A stretch of 64,000 bases of DNA from Variovorax sp. J22G73 (lineage in GTDB: Bacteria; Pseudomonadota; Gammaproteobacteria; Burkholderiales; Burkholderiaceae_C): positions 434,001 to 498,000 of the forward strand of contig NZ_JASZYK010000003.1 of assembly GCF_030317035.1 (NCBI RefSeq). The letters run 5' to 3'. The notes beneath the pieces were generated by a model that did no database searches, was not told where the DNA came from, and saw nothing but the letters and a program-made list of their open reading frames with translations. Of the stretch, positions 46,293-54,745 are shown in pieces; positions within the stretch are counted from its first letter, which is position 1; every line of letters starts with the position of its first letter. The translations under genes and the position numbers were made by a program.

Positions 46293-47999
46293 TCAGTCCG
46301 CCAGATGGCTGTCGCGCTCGATGTGGTCCAACTGCTCCTGGAACCGGCGGTGCGCCGGTGCGATGAGCCGCTTGTCCTGCGTGGCCAGCACGCGTTCGAA
46401 CTCCGTGATGCAGACGCCCAGCCATTCGCGCAGTTCGCCGCGCAGCTGTTGGTAGACGCGCTCGCCGCGTGCGAGCAGCGTGCGGTTTTCGATGCGGTCG
46501 CGCGGATGGATCTTGAGTTCGCCCAGTGCCTGCAGCCGCTGCTTGATCTCCGCGTCGCTCAGCAGCCCGGGGTTGCCCTCGATCAGCAGGCCGAAGGTCT
46601 GCTGCGTCTTCTGCACCGTCGCCTCCACCTGCAGCAGGCCGTTGACGTCGTAGGTGAAGCGCACCTCGACCACCGACTCCTGAATCGGCCCGGGCGGCAA
46701 CGGCACCTCGAGGTTTCCCAGGTGCACGTTGTCGCGCACCATGCGCGACTCGCCCTGGAACACCTGGAGCTGGATGGCCGCTTGCCCGTCGGCGCCGGGA
46801 ATGTATGTCTTCGAGCGACTGACCGGGACCGTGCTGTTGCGCTCGATGATGGGGTCGAAGTGCCCATGCGACGACGCGTTGCTGCCCAGCCGGTGGCTCA
46901 CCGCGACGCCGAGCGAGTACGGCGCGACGTCGGTCATCACCACTTCCTTCAGCGCCGCGTCCTTCGCCTTGAGGCCTGCCTGCACGGCCGCGCCCAGCGC
47001 GACGACTTCGTCGGGGTTGAAGTCGATGGACGGAAAGCGACCGAACATCGTCGTGGCCAACCGCCGCACCACCGGCATGCGGGTGGCACCGCCCGCGAGC
47101 ACCACGGCGTCCAGCTCCGCCGCGCGCAGGTTGGCATCGCGCAGTGCGCGCTCCACCGGCGCGCGCAGGCGCTTCAGCAGCGGTGCGCAGGCTTCCTCGA
47201 GCAGGGCTTCGTCGAGCGCGAGACGGTGCTGGACGGCCTCGTGCGCGACGACGATCTCGGCGCCGGGGTGCAGGCTCAGCGCCTGCTTCGCCGCCTCGGT
47301 CTGCGCAGCCAGCCGCTGCATGAAATGCGCGTCGTTGCGCAGGCTCGCGGGCAGCGCGTTGCGCTCGAAGAAGAGGGTGATGAGCGACTCGACGAAGTCT
47401 TCCCCGCCGAGAAAGTTGTCCCCCGCCGATGCGCGCACTTCCATCACGCCGTCGAACATCTCGAGGATCGACACGTCGAAGGTGCCGCCGCCCAGGTCGA
47501 ACACCAGGAATCGCGTTTCGGCGCCCATGTTGTGCATGCCGTAGGCCAGTGCCGCGGCGGTGGGCTCGTTCAGCAGCCGCTCCACCTTCAGCCCCGCGAG
47601 TTCGCCCGCCGCACGCGTGGCCTTGCGCTGCGCGTCCGAGAAGTAGGCCGGCACGGTGATGACGGCTTCATGAACCGGCTCGCCCAGCATGGCCTCGGCG
47701 TCGGCCTTCAGCGAGCGCAGCACCAGCGCCGAGAGTTCCTCGGGCCTGAACTCGCGCTTGCCCAGGCGCACCGTCTTGTTGCTGCCCATGTAGCGCTTGA
47801 AGACGGCGGCGGTGCGCCCGGGGTGGGTCTGCAACCGCTCCCTCGCGGCCTTGCCCACGAGCACCGTGTCGTCTTCGTCGATGCTGACGCACGAGGGCGT
47901 CAGGTGCTCCCCCAGTCCATTGGGAACGAGTACGGACTTGCCGTCCCGCCACACGGCCACCAGGCTGTTGGTCGTGCCCAGGTCGATACCTACGATCAT
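46293..47999 (-). CDS. hscC: HscC-like Hsp70 chaperone
   Basis: 568 residues, shorter than DnaK and close to E. coli HscC (about 556). The ATPase domain has GIDLGTTNSLVAV, FDLGGGTFDVSIL and VLAGGATRMPVVRRL; the substrate domain is NSTVPVSRSKTYIPGADGQ with a short lid. I choose ATG 47999, which has AAAGGGG five bases upstream; GTG 48005 is also possible. It is the first gene of a minus-strand cluster with the J-like/TonB protein and an A24-type protein. E. coli HscC works with DjlB and DjlC, so pairing with the neighbouring J-like head is a strong inference. Confidence 0.88.
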   Translation of the reverse strand: MIVGIDLGTTNSLVAVWRDGKSVLVPNGLGEHLTPSCVSIDEDDTVLVGKAARERLQTHPGRTAAVFKRYMGSNKTVRLGKREFRPEELSALVLRSLKADAEAMLGEPVHEAVITVPAYFSDAQRKATRAAGELAGLKVERLLNEPTAAALAYGMHNMGAETRFLVFDLGGGTFDVSILEMFDGVMEVRASAGDNFLGGEDFVESLITLFFERNALPASLRNDAHFMQRLAAQTEAAKQALSLHPGAEIVVAHEAVQHRLALDEALLEEACAPLLKRLRAPVERALRDANLRAAELDAVVLAGGATRMPVVRRLATTMFGRFPSIDFNPDEVVALGAAVQAGLKAKDAALKEVVMTDVAPYSLGVAVSHRLGSNASSHGHFDPIIERNSTVPVSRSKTYIPGADGQAAIQLQVFQGESRMVRDNVHLGNLEVPLPPGPIQESVVEVRFTYDVNGLLQVEATVQKTQQTFGLLIEGNPGLLSDAEIKQRLQALGELKIHPRDRIENRTLLARGERVYQQLRGELREWLGVCITEFERVLATQDKRLIAPAHRRFQEQLDHIERDSHLAD

Positions 48000-48053
48000 G
48001 CTCACCCCTTTGAGGTCCCTCTTTATGGGGCAGGATCGTATGCGAAGGACGAG

Positions 48054-48075
48054 GGCCCGGCGGCAGCGCCGGGCC
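48054..48075 (-). terminator. GC-rich hairpin between aspD and the Hsp70 gene
   Basis: A perfect 9-bp stem GGCCCGGCG / CGCCGGGCC with loop GCAG lies just beyond the aspD stop in the minus-strand transcript. There is no clear U-tract in that direction. It probably separates aspD from the downstream Hsp70 transcription unit. Confidence 0.5.
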
Positions 48076-48084
48076 TTGCGCGCG

Positions 48085-49740
48085 CTACTTTTTTTCGCGC
48101 TTCGCGGGTTTCACGACAGTGGTTTTGGCCTTGGCGCCCTTGCCGCCCTTGCCGCCCCCGTTCTCCTTCTCGAAGATCGCAAAGTACTCCGAAGCCAACC
48201 CCCGCAGCGACCTTCCGATGTTCGCGTAGTCGTATTCATTGAGGTTCGCCAGCGACACCCGCCCCGACGCCTGCTTGCCCCCGAAGCCCCGCCCTGGCAG
48301 CAGCACGATGCTGGTCTCCTCGGCGATGCGGAAGAGCGCCTCGTTGGGCTCCAGCTTCGTCAATATCCATTGCCCGAAGCGCTCGCCGTGCATCTGCGTG
48401 GCAATGTCGTGCAGGTCGAGCAGGTGGTAGTAGCTCACCGAGTTCGGGTCGGCCGGCAGCGGCAGGCCGAGCTCGCGGTACAGGGCCTCCTTGCGGCGCG
48501 CGACGATGCGCTTCATCGATTTCTTGTAGCTCTCGGGCTCGTCCATCAGGCAGAACAGCGAGAACATCACCATCTGCGCCTGCACCGGCGTCGACAGGCC
48601 TGCGGTGTGGTTCAGCGCCACGGTGCGGCTGTCGGCCACCAGCCGGTCGATGAACTTCAGCTTGCGTGGCTCGGTGGTGATGGAGCTGTAGCGCGCGTCG
48701 AGTTCCTTGCGCTTGGCCTCGGGCAGCGCGGCGATCTGCCGGTCGAGGATGTTGTCCTCGTGCGTGGCCACCACGCCCATGCGCCAGCCGGTGGCGCCGA
48801 AGTACTTCGAGAACGAATACACCAGGATGGTGTTCTGCGGGCACACCGCGAACAGCGAGAGAAAGTTGTCCGCGAAGGTGCCGTACACGTCGTCCGTGAG
48901 GATGATGAGGTCGGGCCGCTGCTTCACGATGTCGGCGATGTAGCCCAGCACCTCGTCGCTGATCTTCACCGACGGCGGGTTGCTCGGGTTGCATAAAAAG
49001 AAGGCCTTCACCTTCGGGTCGAGCAGCTTCTGCAGCTCCTTCCTGGTGAACTGCCAGTTGTTCTCGGGCGGCGCGTCGATCAGCGCCTCGATCAGCTGGT
49101 CGTCGTTCAGGTGCGGGATCTCGATGTACGGCGTGAAGATGGGCATGCCCAGCGCAATGGTGTCGCCGGGCTGCAGCAGGTGGTTCTCGCGCAGGCTGTT
49201 GAACAGGTACGTCATGGCGGCGGTGCCGCCTTCCACCGCGTACATGTCGAACTGGCCCACGAAGGGGTGGGTGCCGATCATTTCCTGGTGGATGTACTGG
49301 CCCACGATGATCTCGCTCAGGCGCAGCATGCGGTCGGGCACCGGGTAGTTGCAGCCCAGTATGGCCTCGCACATCTCGTAGATGAAGTCGCCCGCCGACA
49401 GGCCGAGCTGGTCGCGCACGTAGGACACGGCGGCCTCGATGAAGCGCACGCCGGGCTGGCCCTGGTTGGCCTTGGTGAAGATCTCGAAGCGCGCCTCGAT
49501 GCCCTCGCGCTGCGGGAAGCCACCCACGCCCTCCATGTAGATGTACGAGCGCTCGCTCTCGGTCATGGCGAACAGGCCGAACTGGAAGAAGCCGTGCCGC
49601 GGCGTGGTCGCCAGGAAGTTGGGGTTGCCGCGCCCGGCGTTGAGCATGAGGCGGTCGCTTTGCCGGGCCACCTGGATGAGTGCGTCCTTGAGTTCGAAGG
49701 GGCTCAGGCCGCCGAGTTTCTTCACGTCGCTGAAATCCAT
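48085..49740 (-). CDS. aspD: aspartate 4-decarboxylase (bifunctional aminotransferase)
   Basis: 551 residues. PLP enzyme converting L-aspartate to L-alanine and CO2. Class I aminotransferase fold; PLP Lys in SFSKYFG, cofactor residues in FFLCNPSNPPSVK and LTDDVYG, and the family-specific start LGGLSPFELKDALI with RGNPNFLATTPR. The C-terminus carries a Lys/Gly tail. AAGGAG seven bases upstream of ATG 49740 makes the start certain. It lies just downstream of two AspT-type antiporters on the same strand. Aspartate/alanine exchange with decarboxylation consumes a cytoplasmic proton and generates proton-motive force, as established in Tetragenococcus. Confidence 0.93.
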   Translation of the reverse strand: MDFSDVKKLGGLSPFELKDALIQVARQSDRLMLNAGRGNPNFLATTPRHGFFQFGLFAMTESERSYIYMEGVGGFPQREGIEARFEIFTKANQGQPGVRFIEAAVSYVRDQLGLSAGDFIYEMCEAILGCNYPVPDRMLRLSEIIVGQYIHQEMIGTHPFVGQFDMYAVEGGTAAMTYLFNSLRENHLLQPGDTIALGMPIFTPYIEIPHLNDDQLIEALIDAPPENNWQFTRKELQKLLDPKVKAFFLCNPSNPPSVKISDEVLGYIADIVKQRPDLIILTDDVYGTFADNFLSLFAVCPQNTILVYSFSKYFGATGWRMGVVATHEDNILDRQIAALPEAKRKELDARYSSITTEPRKLKFIDRLVADSRTVALNHTAGLSTPVQAQMVMFSLFCLMDEPESYKKSMKRIVARRKEALYRELGLPLPADPNSVSYYHLLDLHDIATQMHGERFGQWILTKLEPNEALFRIAEETSIVLLPGRGFGGKQASGRVSLANLNEYDYANIGRSLRGLASEYFAIFEKENGGGKGGKGAKAKTTVVKPAKREKK

Positions 49741-49793
49741 GGAACGCTCCTTTGAAAGAAAAAATCGAGAGTGCGAAAGTGCTTGTGATGTGC

Positions 49794-51482
49794 TCAGACC
49801 AGCGCCACGATCAGCGGCCCCAGCAGCGTGAGGAACACGTTCGCCAGCGCATAGGTGATGGCGAAGGGCACCGTGGGCATGGAGTTCTCGGCCTTGTCGA
49901 GCACTTCGCCGAAGGCCGGGTTGGCGCTGCGCGAGCCGCTGAGCGCGCCCGCGAAGATGGCCGTGTTGGTGTAGCGCAGCACATAGCGCCCGAACAGCAT
50001 GGTGAGCAGCATCGGCACGATGGTCACGACCACGCCCACGCCGAAGATGGTCAGCCCCAGCTGCTTGATGGTCTGCACCGCCTGCAGGCCCGAAGACAGG
50101 CCCACCACCACCACGAAGCCCGCCAGCCCCAGGTCCTTGAGCAGCTGCACGGCGCTGGTCGGCAGCGCGCCGAAGGTCTGCTTCTTGGCGCGGTACCAGC
50201 CGAACAGCAGGCCCGACAGCAGCGCGCCGCCGCCCGCGCCGAGCGTGAGCGGAATGCTGCCGATCTTCACGCTCAGCAGGCCGACCAGCAGGCCCACCAC
50301 CAGGCCCGCGCCCAGGTAGACGAAGTCGGTCTTGGCGCTGGGGACGATCACGTCGCCGATGACGGCGGCCACGCGCTTCACGTCCTGCTCGGCGCCGAAG
50401 ATCGACACCAGGTCGCCGGCCTGCACCACGGTGTCGGGCTTCATGGGCAGCACCTGGCCCATGCGGCTGAGTTGCACCACGAAGATGCCGTGGCGCACGC
50501 CGCCGGCGGTGGCCTGGCGAATCTGCTCCACGGTCTTGCGGTCGAACTCCTTGTTGGTCAGCACGATCTCGCGCTTCTGCATGGTGAGTTCCATGCCGTC
50601 GACCGCGTACACCTCCTTGCCCAGCAGCGGCGCGCTGGCCACCACGGCGTCGCGCCGGCCCACGGCCAGCACGATGTCGCCCTGGCGCAGCAGCAGTTCG
50701 GGGCTCACCTCGATGAACTTGCCCTCGCGCTTCACGCGCTCGAGGGTGATGGTGGTGGCCGGGTTGGCGTTCTCGATGTCGGCCACGGTGCGCTTCGGAT
50801 CGCCCGTGAGTTCATAGATGCGTCCCACCAGCGAGGGCGCCGCTTCTTCCTGGTCGGGCCCCAGCACCTTCACGCCGGCCTGCATGGCGGTCTCGGCCGC
50901 GATGGCGTCGTCGCGGATGGTGCGGCCCATGAACTTCGGCAGGATGTTCACGCACACGATGATGGCGCCGAACGAGCCGAACACATAGGTCACCGCATAG
51001 CCGATGGCCACGTTGGCCTGCAAGCGCGCCGTCTCGGCCGCCTCCAGCCCCAGCTTGCCGATGGCGTCGCCCGCCGTGCCGATGATGGCCGATTGCGTGA
51101 GCCCGCCCGCCGCCACGCCCGCGGCCAAGCCCTTGTCGAGCCCGCACAGCTTGGCCATGACCACCACCGTCGCCAGGCCGGTGATGGCCATCACCGCGGC
51201 AAGGATGATTTCCTTCACCGACTGCTTGCCGAGCGAGCTGAAGAACTGCGGCCCGCTCTCGAAGCCCACCGCGTAGATGAACAGGGCGAACAGCACTGCC
51301 TTCACGCCGGCGTCCACCTGCACGCCGACCTGGCTCACCAGCACGGCCACCAGCAGCGAGCCGGCCACGCCGCCGAGCTGGAACTTGCCGAACTTGATCT
51401 TGCCGATCCAGTAGCCCACCGCCAGTGACAGGAAGAGCGCCATCTCCGGCGATTTCTTGAAGAGTTCGTGCAGCCATTCCAT
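49794..51482 (-). CDS. aspT: aspartate:alanine antiporter
   Basis: 562 residues. Two AspT/YidE/YbjL antiporter repeats flank a central cytoplasmic pair of TrkA-C domains (GKFIEVSPELLLRQGDIVLAVGRR; VVQAGDLVSIFGAE). The repeats show matching elements GWYRAKKQTFGALP and GALSGSRSANPAFGE. ATG 51482 has AAGGA upstream. It is 53 bases upstream of aspD in transcription order, so it is the more likely true aspartate/alanine exchanger of the pair. Confidence 0.92.
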   Translation of the reverse strand: MEWLHELFKKSPEMALFLSLAVGYWIGKIKFGKFQLGGVAGSLLVAVLVSQVGVQVDAGVKAVLFALFIYAVGFESGPQFFSSLGKQSVKEIILAAVMAITGLATVVVMAKLCGLDKGLAAGVAAGGLTQSAIIGTAGDAIGKLGLEAAETARLQANVAIGYAVTYVFGSFGAIIVCVNILPKFMGRTIRDDAIAAETAMQAGVKVLGPDQEEAAPSLVGRIYELTGDPKRTVADIENANPATTITLERVKREGKFIEVSPELLLRQGDIVLAVGRRDAVVASAPLLGKEVYAVDGMELTMQKREIVLTNKEFDRKTVEQIRQATAGGVRHGIFVVQLSRMGQVLPMKPDTVVQAGDLVSIFGAEQDVKRVAAVIGDVIVPSAKTDFVYLGAGLVVGLLVGLLSVKIGSIPLTLGAGGGALLSGLLFGWYRAKKQTFGALPTSAVQLLKDLGLAGFVVVVGLSSGLQAVQTIKQLGLTIFGVGVVVTIVPMLLTMLFGRYVLRYTNTAIFAGALSGSRSANPAFGEVLDKAENSMPTVPFAITYALANVFLTLLGPLIVALV

Positions 51483-51518
51483 GGGTCGAGTCCTTTCAGG
51501 TTGCAGATCGATAAAAAA

Positions 51519-53213
51519 CTAGTTCGCGTGGTGCGCCACCAACCCGGCCAACGCGACGATGAGCGGCCCCATCAGCGGCAGCACCACGTTCGAGATGGCA
51601 TAGGTGATCGTGTAGCCCAGCAGCGGCGTGGCGTTGCCCGCCGCGTTCTGCACCGCGCTGAGCGCGGGCGTGCTGCACTGCTGTCCCGCGATGGCGCCCA
51701 GCAGCACGGGCGCCTCGAGCTTGAGCAGCCGGTGCCCCACGAACAGCGAGATGCTCGCCGGCACCACCGCAATGGCCACGCCCACCAGCGGCAGCGCAAT
51801 GCCGAACTTCTTGATGAGCGACAGCGCCTGCGGCCCCGACGCCAGGCCCACGCAAGCAATGAACGTCGCCAGGCCCAGGTCCTTCATGAGCGCCAGCGCC
51901 TCGGGCGGCACGCTCAGGCGGTGCGGGTTCTTCGACTGGTACCAGCCGAAGAGCAGCCCCGTGACCAGCGCGCCGCCGCCCGTGCCCAGCGAGAACGGAA
52001 TGCCGCCCAGCTTCAGGCTGAAGCCGCCGATGAACACGCCCAGCAGGATGCCCGCCGCCGCGTAGCTGATGTTGCTGTGCGTGGAAGCCACCACGCGGTC
52101 GCCGATGAGCGGCAGCGCGCGCGACACGTCGAGCACCGGGCCGTAGAGCTTGAGCACGTCGCCGCGCTGCAGGGCCACGTCGTGCAGCAGCGGCATCGCG
52201 TTGCCGTCGCGCTGCAGGCCCACGATCTGCACGCCGGCCGGCAGCGGCGCGCCCAGCTCGTGCAGCTGGCGGCCGTACCACTCGCGACGGTTGACCACCA
52301 CCTCGGTGGTCTCCACCACGGTGTCGAAGGCCGTGGTGTTCGCGAACTCGCGGCCCAGCAGCTCGGCCACGTTCACCAGCACGCTGCGCCGCCCGATGGC
52401 CAGCACCTCGTCGAAGGCCTGCAGCCGCAGCGTGGGCTCGACCGCCAGGCTCTGGCCGCGCCGCATCACGCGCTCGATGCTGGCGTGCCCGCCGAAGATG
52501 GCCGCGAGCTCGCCCACGGTGCGCCCGCGCCCCACGGTCACCAGGAACACGCGCCCGACCATCTCGGGCGTGGCGGTGGCCGCGTCGGGTTCTTCACCGC
52601 CGCCGCCCATCGTCTTCCACAGCCTGTCGGCCTCGGCGCGCAGGTCCACGCGCAGCAGCAGCGGAAACACCTGGCTGGTGACGATCACGATGGCGATCAG
52701 CCCGAACACGTACGTGATGGAGTAGGCCGTGACCACGTTGGCCTGCAGCTGCTGGATGTCCGCGGCCGGCAGCGCCAGCTTGGAGATGGCGTCGGTCGCC
52801 GTGCCCACCACGGCCGACTCGGTGGCAGCGCCCGCCATCAGCCCCGCGGCCGTGCCCTGGTCGAGCGACAGGAACAGCGTGGCCGCGAGCACCAGCGCCA
52901 GCACCACCACCACCTCGACCAGGCACAGCAGGCCCAGGCGCAAGCCCTTGGCGTCGAGGTTGGCAAAAAACTGAGGGCCGCCCGCATAGCCGAGCGCGAA
53001 GATGAACAGCATGAAGAACACGTTCTTCACGCTGTCGTCCAGCCGGATGCCGAGCTGGCCCACGCACAGCGCGGCAATCAGCGTGCCGCAGATGCCGCCG
53101 AGCTGCACCGGCCCAAAGCGAATCTGGCCGACCGCGTAGCCGACGGCCAGCACCAGGAACAAAGCGATTTCAGGCTGGCGCTGCAGCGCCGCCGCTGCCC
53201 ATTCACCCGTCAC
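51519..53213 (-). CDS. AspT-family antiporter, tandem paralogue
   Basis: 564 residues, same architecture as the downstream aspT but clearly diverged (GWYQSKNPHRLSVP, GAIAGQQCSTPALSA). Start GTG 53213 is preceded by CCGGAGAAA. It is the first gene of the aspT/aspD transcription unit, with a 36-base gap to the second antiporter. It may exchange another dicarboxylate or form a mixed dimer; sequence alone does not decide. Confidence 0.88.
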   Translation of the reverse strand: MTGEWAAAALQRQPEIALFLVLAVGYAVGQIRFGPVQLGGICGTLIAALCVGQLGIRLDDSVKNVFFMLFIFALGYAGGPQFFANLDAKGLRLGLLCLVEVVVVLALVLAATLFLSLDQGTAAGLMAGAATESAVVGTATDAISKLALPAADIQQLQANVVTAYSITYVFGLIAIVIVTSQVFPLLLRVDLRAEADRLWKTMGGGGEEPDAATATPEMVGRVFLVTVGRGRTVGELAAIFGGHASIERVMRRGQSLAVEPTLRLQAFDEVLAIGRRSVLVNVAELLGREFANTTAFDTVVETTEVVVNRREWYGRQLHELGAPLPAGVQIVGLQRDGNAMPLLHDVALQRGDVLKLYGPVLDVSRALPLIGDRVVASTHSNISYAAAGILLGVFIGGFSLKLGGIPFSLGTGGGALVTGLLFGWYQSKNPHRLSVPPEALALMKDLGLATFIACVGLASGPQALSLIKKFGIALPLVGVAIAVVPASISLFVGHRLLKLEAPVLLGAIAGQQCSTPALSAVQNAAGNATPLLGYTITYAISNVVLPLMGPLIVALAGLVAHHAN

Positions 53214-53272
53214 GCGCCGTTTCTCCGGTTCATTGTTTATTTGTCATTTGGAGAGAACTTTTTATTGAACGC

Positions 53273-53293
53273 CAACAATAGTTAGTTGTTGGA
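53273..53293. promoter_or_regulatory. inverted repeat CCAACAA-N7-TTGTTGG near the AspT-type gene
   Basis: Seven-base perfect arms with a seven-base spacer, 60 bases upstream of the first AspT-type start. It is a likely operator for the aspartate genes; no local regulator gene can be assigned. Confidence 0.5.
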
Positions 53294-53538
53294 ATTGTTC
53301 CTTGCGATTAATCAAAATTTAAAATAATTGTGAAAATAAGCAAGGGGCATCCGCATGAAATGCAATCTGCAAACGATCTTTGTATCCATCTAATTGAAGT
53401 AAGAGATTTGTTTTAAACCTCGCCTATCTTTTGGCGATTTGCCATCAGGCTTTCTTGCTGATCCTGAAGCGCGCGGGCGCGGCGCCCTAACGCTGCCGTG
53501 CACCGACTTCCCCGATCCCGACCTCCGGGTTTTCGATA

Positions 53539-53559
53539 ACTAAATCATCTTGATTTAGT
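53539..53559. promoter_or_regulatory. inverted repeat ACTAAATCA-TCT-TGATTTAGT upstream of sugar ABC operon
   Basis: Nine-base perfect arms with a three-base spacer, 125 bases before the binding-protein start. The size and AT-rich symmetry suit a ROK repressor, and the operon's last gene encodes one. Confidence 0.6.
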
Positions 53560-53683
53560 CCGCCGCCTGCTCGATAGTCCCCCTGCGCCCGGACACCGAG
53601 CCTTCGATACCCCGCAAGGCCCGAGCGATCCGGTTCCAAAAAGACCGCAGGGCGCATCGCCGCCCGCCCAAGGAGACAAGACC

Positions 53684-54706
53684 ATGCACAGCACCCGCTC
53701 CATCCTGGCCATGGCGGCCATGTCCCTCGCCGCGTCGGCCGCATCGACCGCGTTCATGCCCGCCTTCGCCGCCGACCAGCCCGTCATCGGCCTGGTTACC
53801 AAGACCGAGACCAACCCGTTCTTCGTGAAGATGAAGGAAGGCGCGCAGGAAGAAGCCAAGAAGCTCGGCGCCAAGCTGCTCTCGGGCGCAGGCAAGGCCG
53901 ACGGCGACAACGCCGGCCAGATCACCGCGATGGAAAACATGATCGCGGCCGGGGCCAAGACCATCCTCATCACGCCCAGCGACGCCAAGGCGATCGTGCC
54001 GGCCATCAAGAAGGCGCGCGACAAGGGCGTGATGGTGATCGCGCTCGACAGCCCGGCCGATCCGCCGGACGCGACCGACGCGCTCTTCGCCACCAACAAC
54101 TACACGGCCGGCGTGCTGATCGGCGAGTACGCCAAGGCCGCCATGGCGGGCAAGCCCGCGAAGATCGTCGCGCTCGACCTGCTGCCGGGCCACCCGGTGG
54201 GCGCGCAGCGCCACAACGGCTTCATGAAGGGCTTCGGCCTGCCGGCCAACGAGGCGAAGTCGAACGAGCTGTCGAAGGCGCCCGAAATCGTCTGCATGGC
54301 CGACAGCTACGGCGACCAGGCCAAGGCGCAGACGGTGATGGAAAACTGCCTGCAGAAGGCGCCCGACGTGAACCTGGTCTACACCATCAACGAGCCCGCC
54401 GCGGCCGGTGCGTACAACGCGCTGAAGCGCGCGGGCAAGGAGAAGGGCGTGCTCATCGTCTCGGTGGACGGCGGCTGCCAGGGCATCAAGGACACCAACG
54501 CCGGCATCATCGCCGCCACCTCGCAGCAGTACCCGCTGAAGATGGCCGCCATGGGCGTGGCCGCGGGCGTGGAGTTCGCCAAGACGGGCAAGAAGGCCTC
54601 CGGCTATGTCGACACGGGCGTGACCCTCATCGCCGGCAAGAGCGTGGCGGGCGTGGACAGCAAGGACACCAAGACCGGTGCCGAGCTGTGCTGGGGCAAG
54701 AAGTAA
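53684..54706 (+). CDS. frcB: sugar ABC transporter periplasmic binding protein, fructose/ribose type
   Basis: 340 residues. Signal peptide ends FMPAFA before AlaAsp. The type I binding-protein fold has PVIGLVTKTETNPFFVKMKEGA, MIAAGAKTILITPSDA and DGGCQGIKDTNAG. AAGGAG precedes ATG 53684. It leads a four-gene operon with one permease, one ATPase and a ROK regulator, the arrangement of fructose importers of the FrcBCA kind. The exact sugar is inferred by resemblance; ribose or another pentose/hexose is possible. Confidence 0.87.
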   Translation: MHSTRSILAMAAMSLAASAASTAFMPAFAADQPVIGLVTKTETNPFFVKMKEGAQEEAKKLGAKLLSGAGKADGDNAGQITAMENMIAAGAKTILITPSDAKAIVPAIKKARDKGVMVIALDSPADPPDATDALFATNNYTAGVLIGEYAKAAMAGKPAKIVALDLLPGHPVGAQRHNGFMKGFGLPANEAKSNELSKAPEIVCMADSYGDQAKAQTVMENCLQKAPDVNLVYTINEPAAAGAYNALKRAGKEKGVLIVSVDGGCQGIKDTNAGIIAATSQQYPLKMAAMGVAAGVEFAKTGKKASGYVDTGVTLIAGKSVAGVDSKDTKTGAELCWGKK

Positions 54707-54745
54707 ACACCCGGCCCTTCAGCTGAACCAAGGGAGGCACATTCG

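Larger units (their letters stand above)
53214..53683. promoter_or_regulatory. AT-rich divergent promoter region
   Basis: 470 bases between the aspT-aspD unit (minus) and the sugar ABC operon (plus), with no plausible gene. About 53225-53425 is markedly richer in A and T than the rest of the window (ATTAATCAAAATTTAAAATA and similar). It contains two perfect inverted repeats, annotated separately, one near each operon. A third, weak ATCAG-N9-CTGAT element lies at 53444-53462. No promoter hexamers are assigned. Confidence 0.6.

Noticed and set aside
53225-53425. AT-rich stretch as a sign of horizontal transfer or an origin
   Set aside because: It is short, lies between divergent operons, and has no DnaA-box cluster, integrase or repeat boundary. 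A promoter region explains it.
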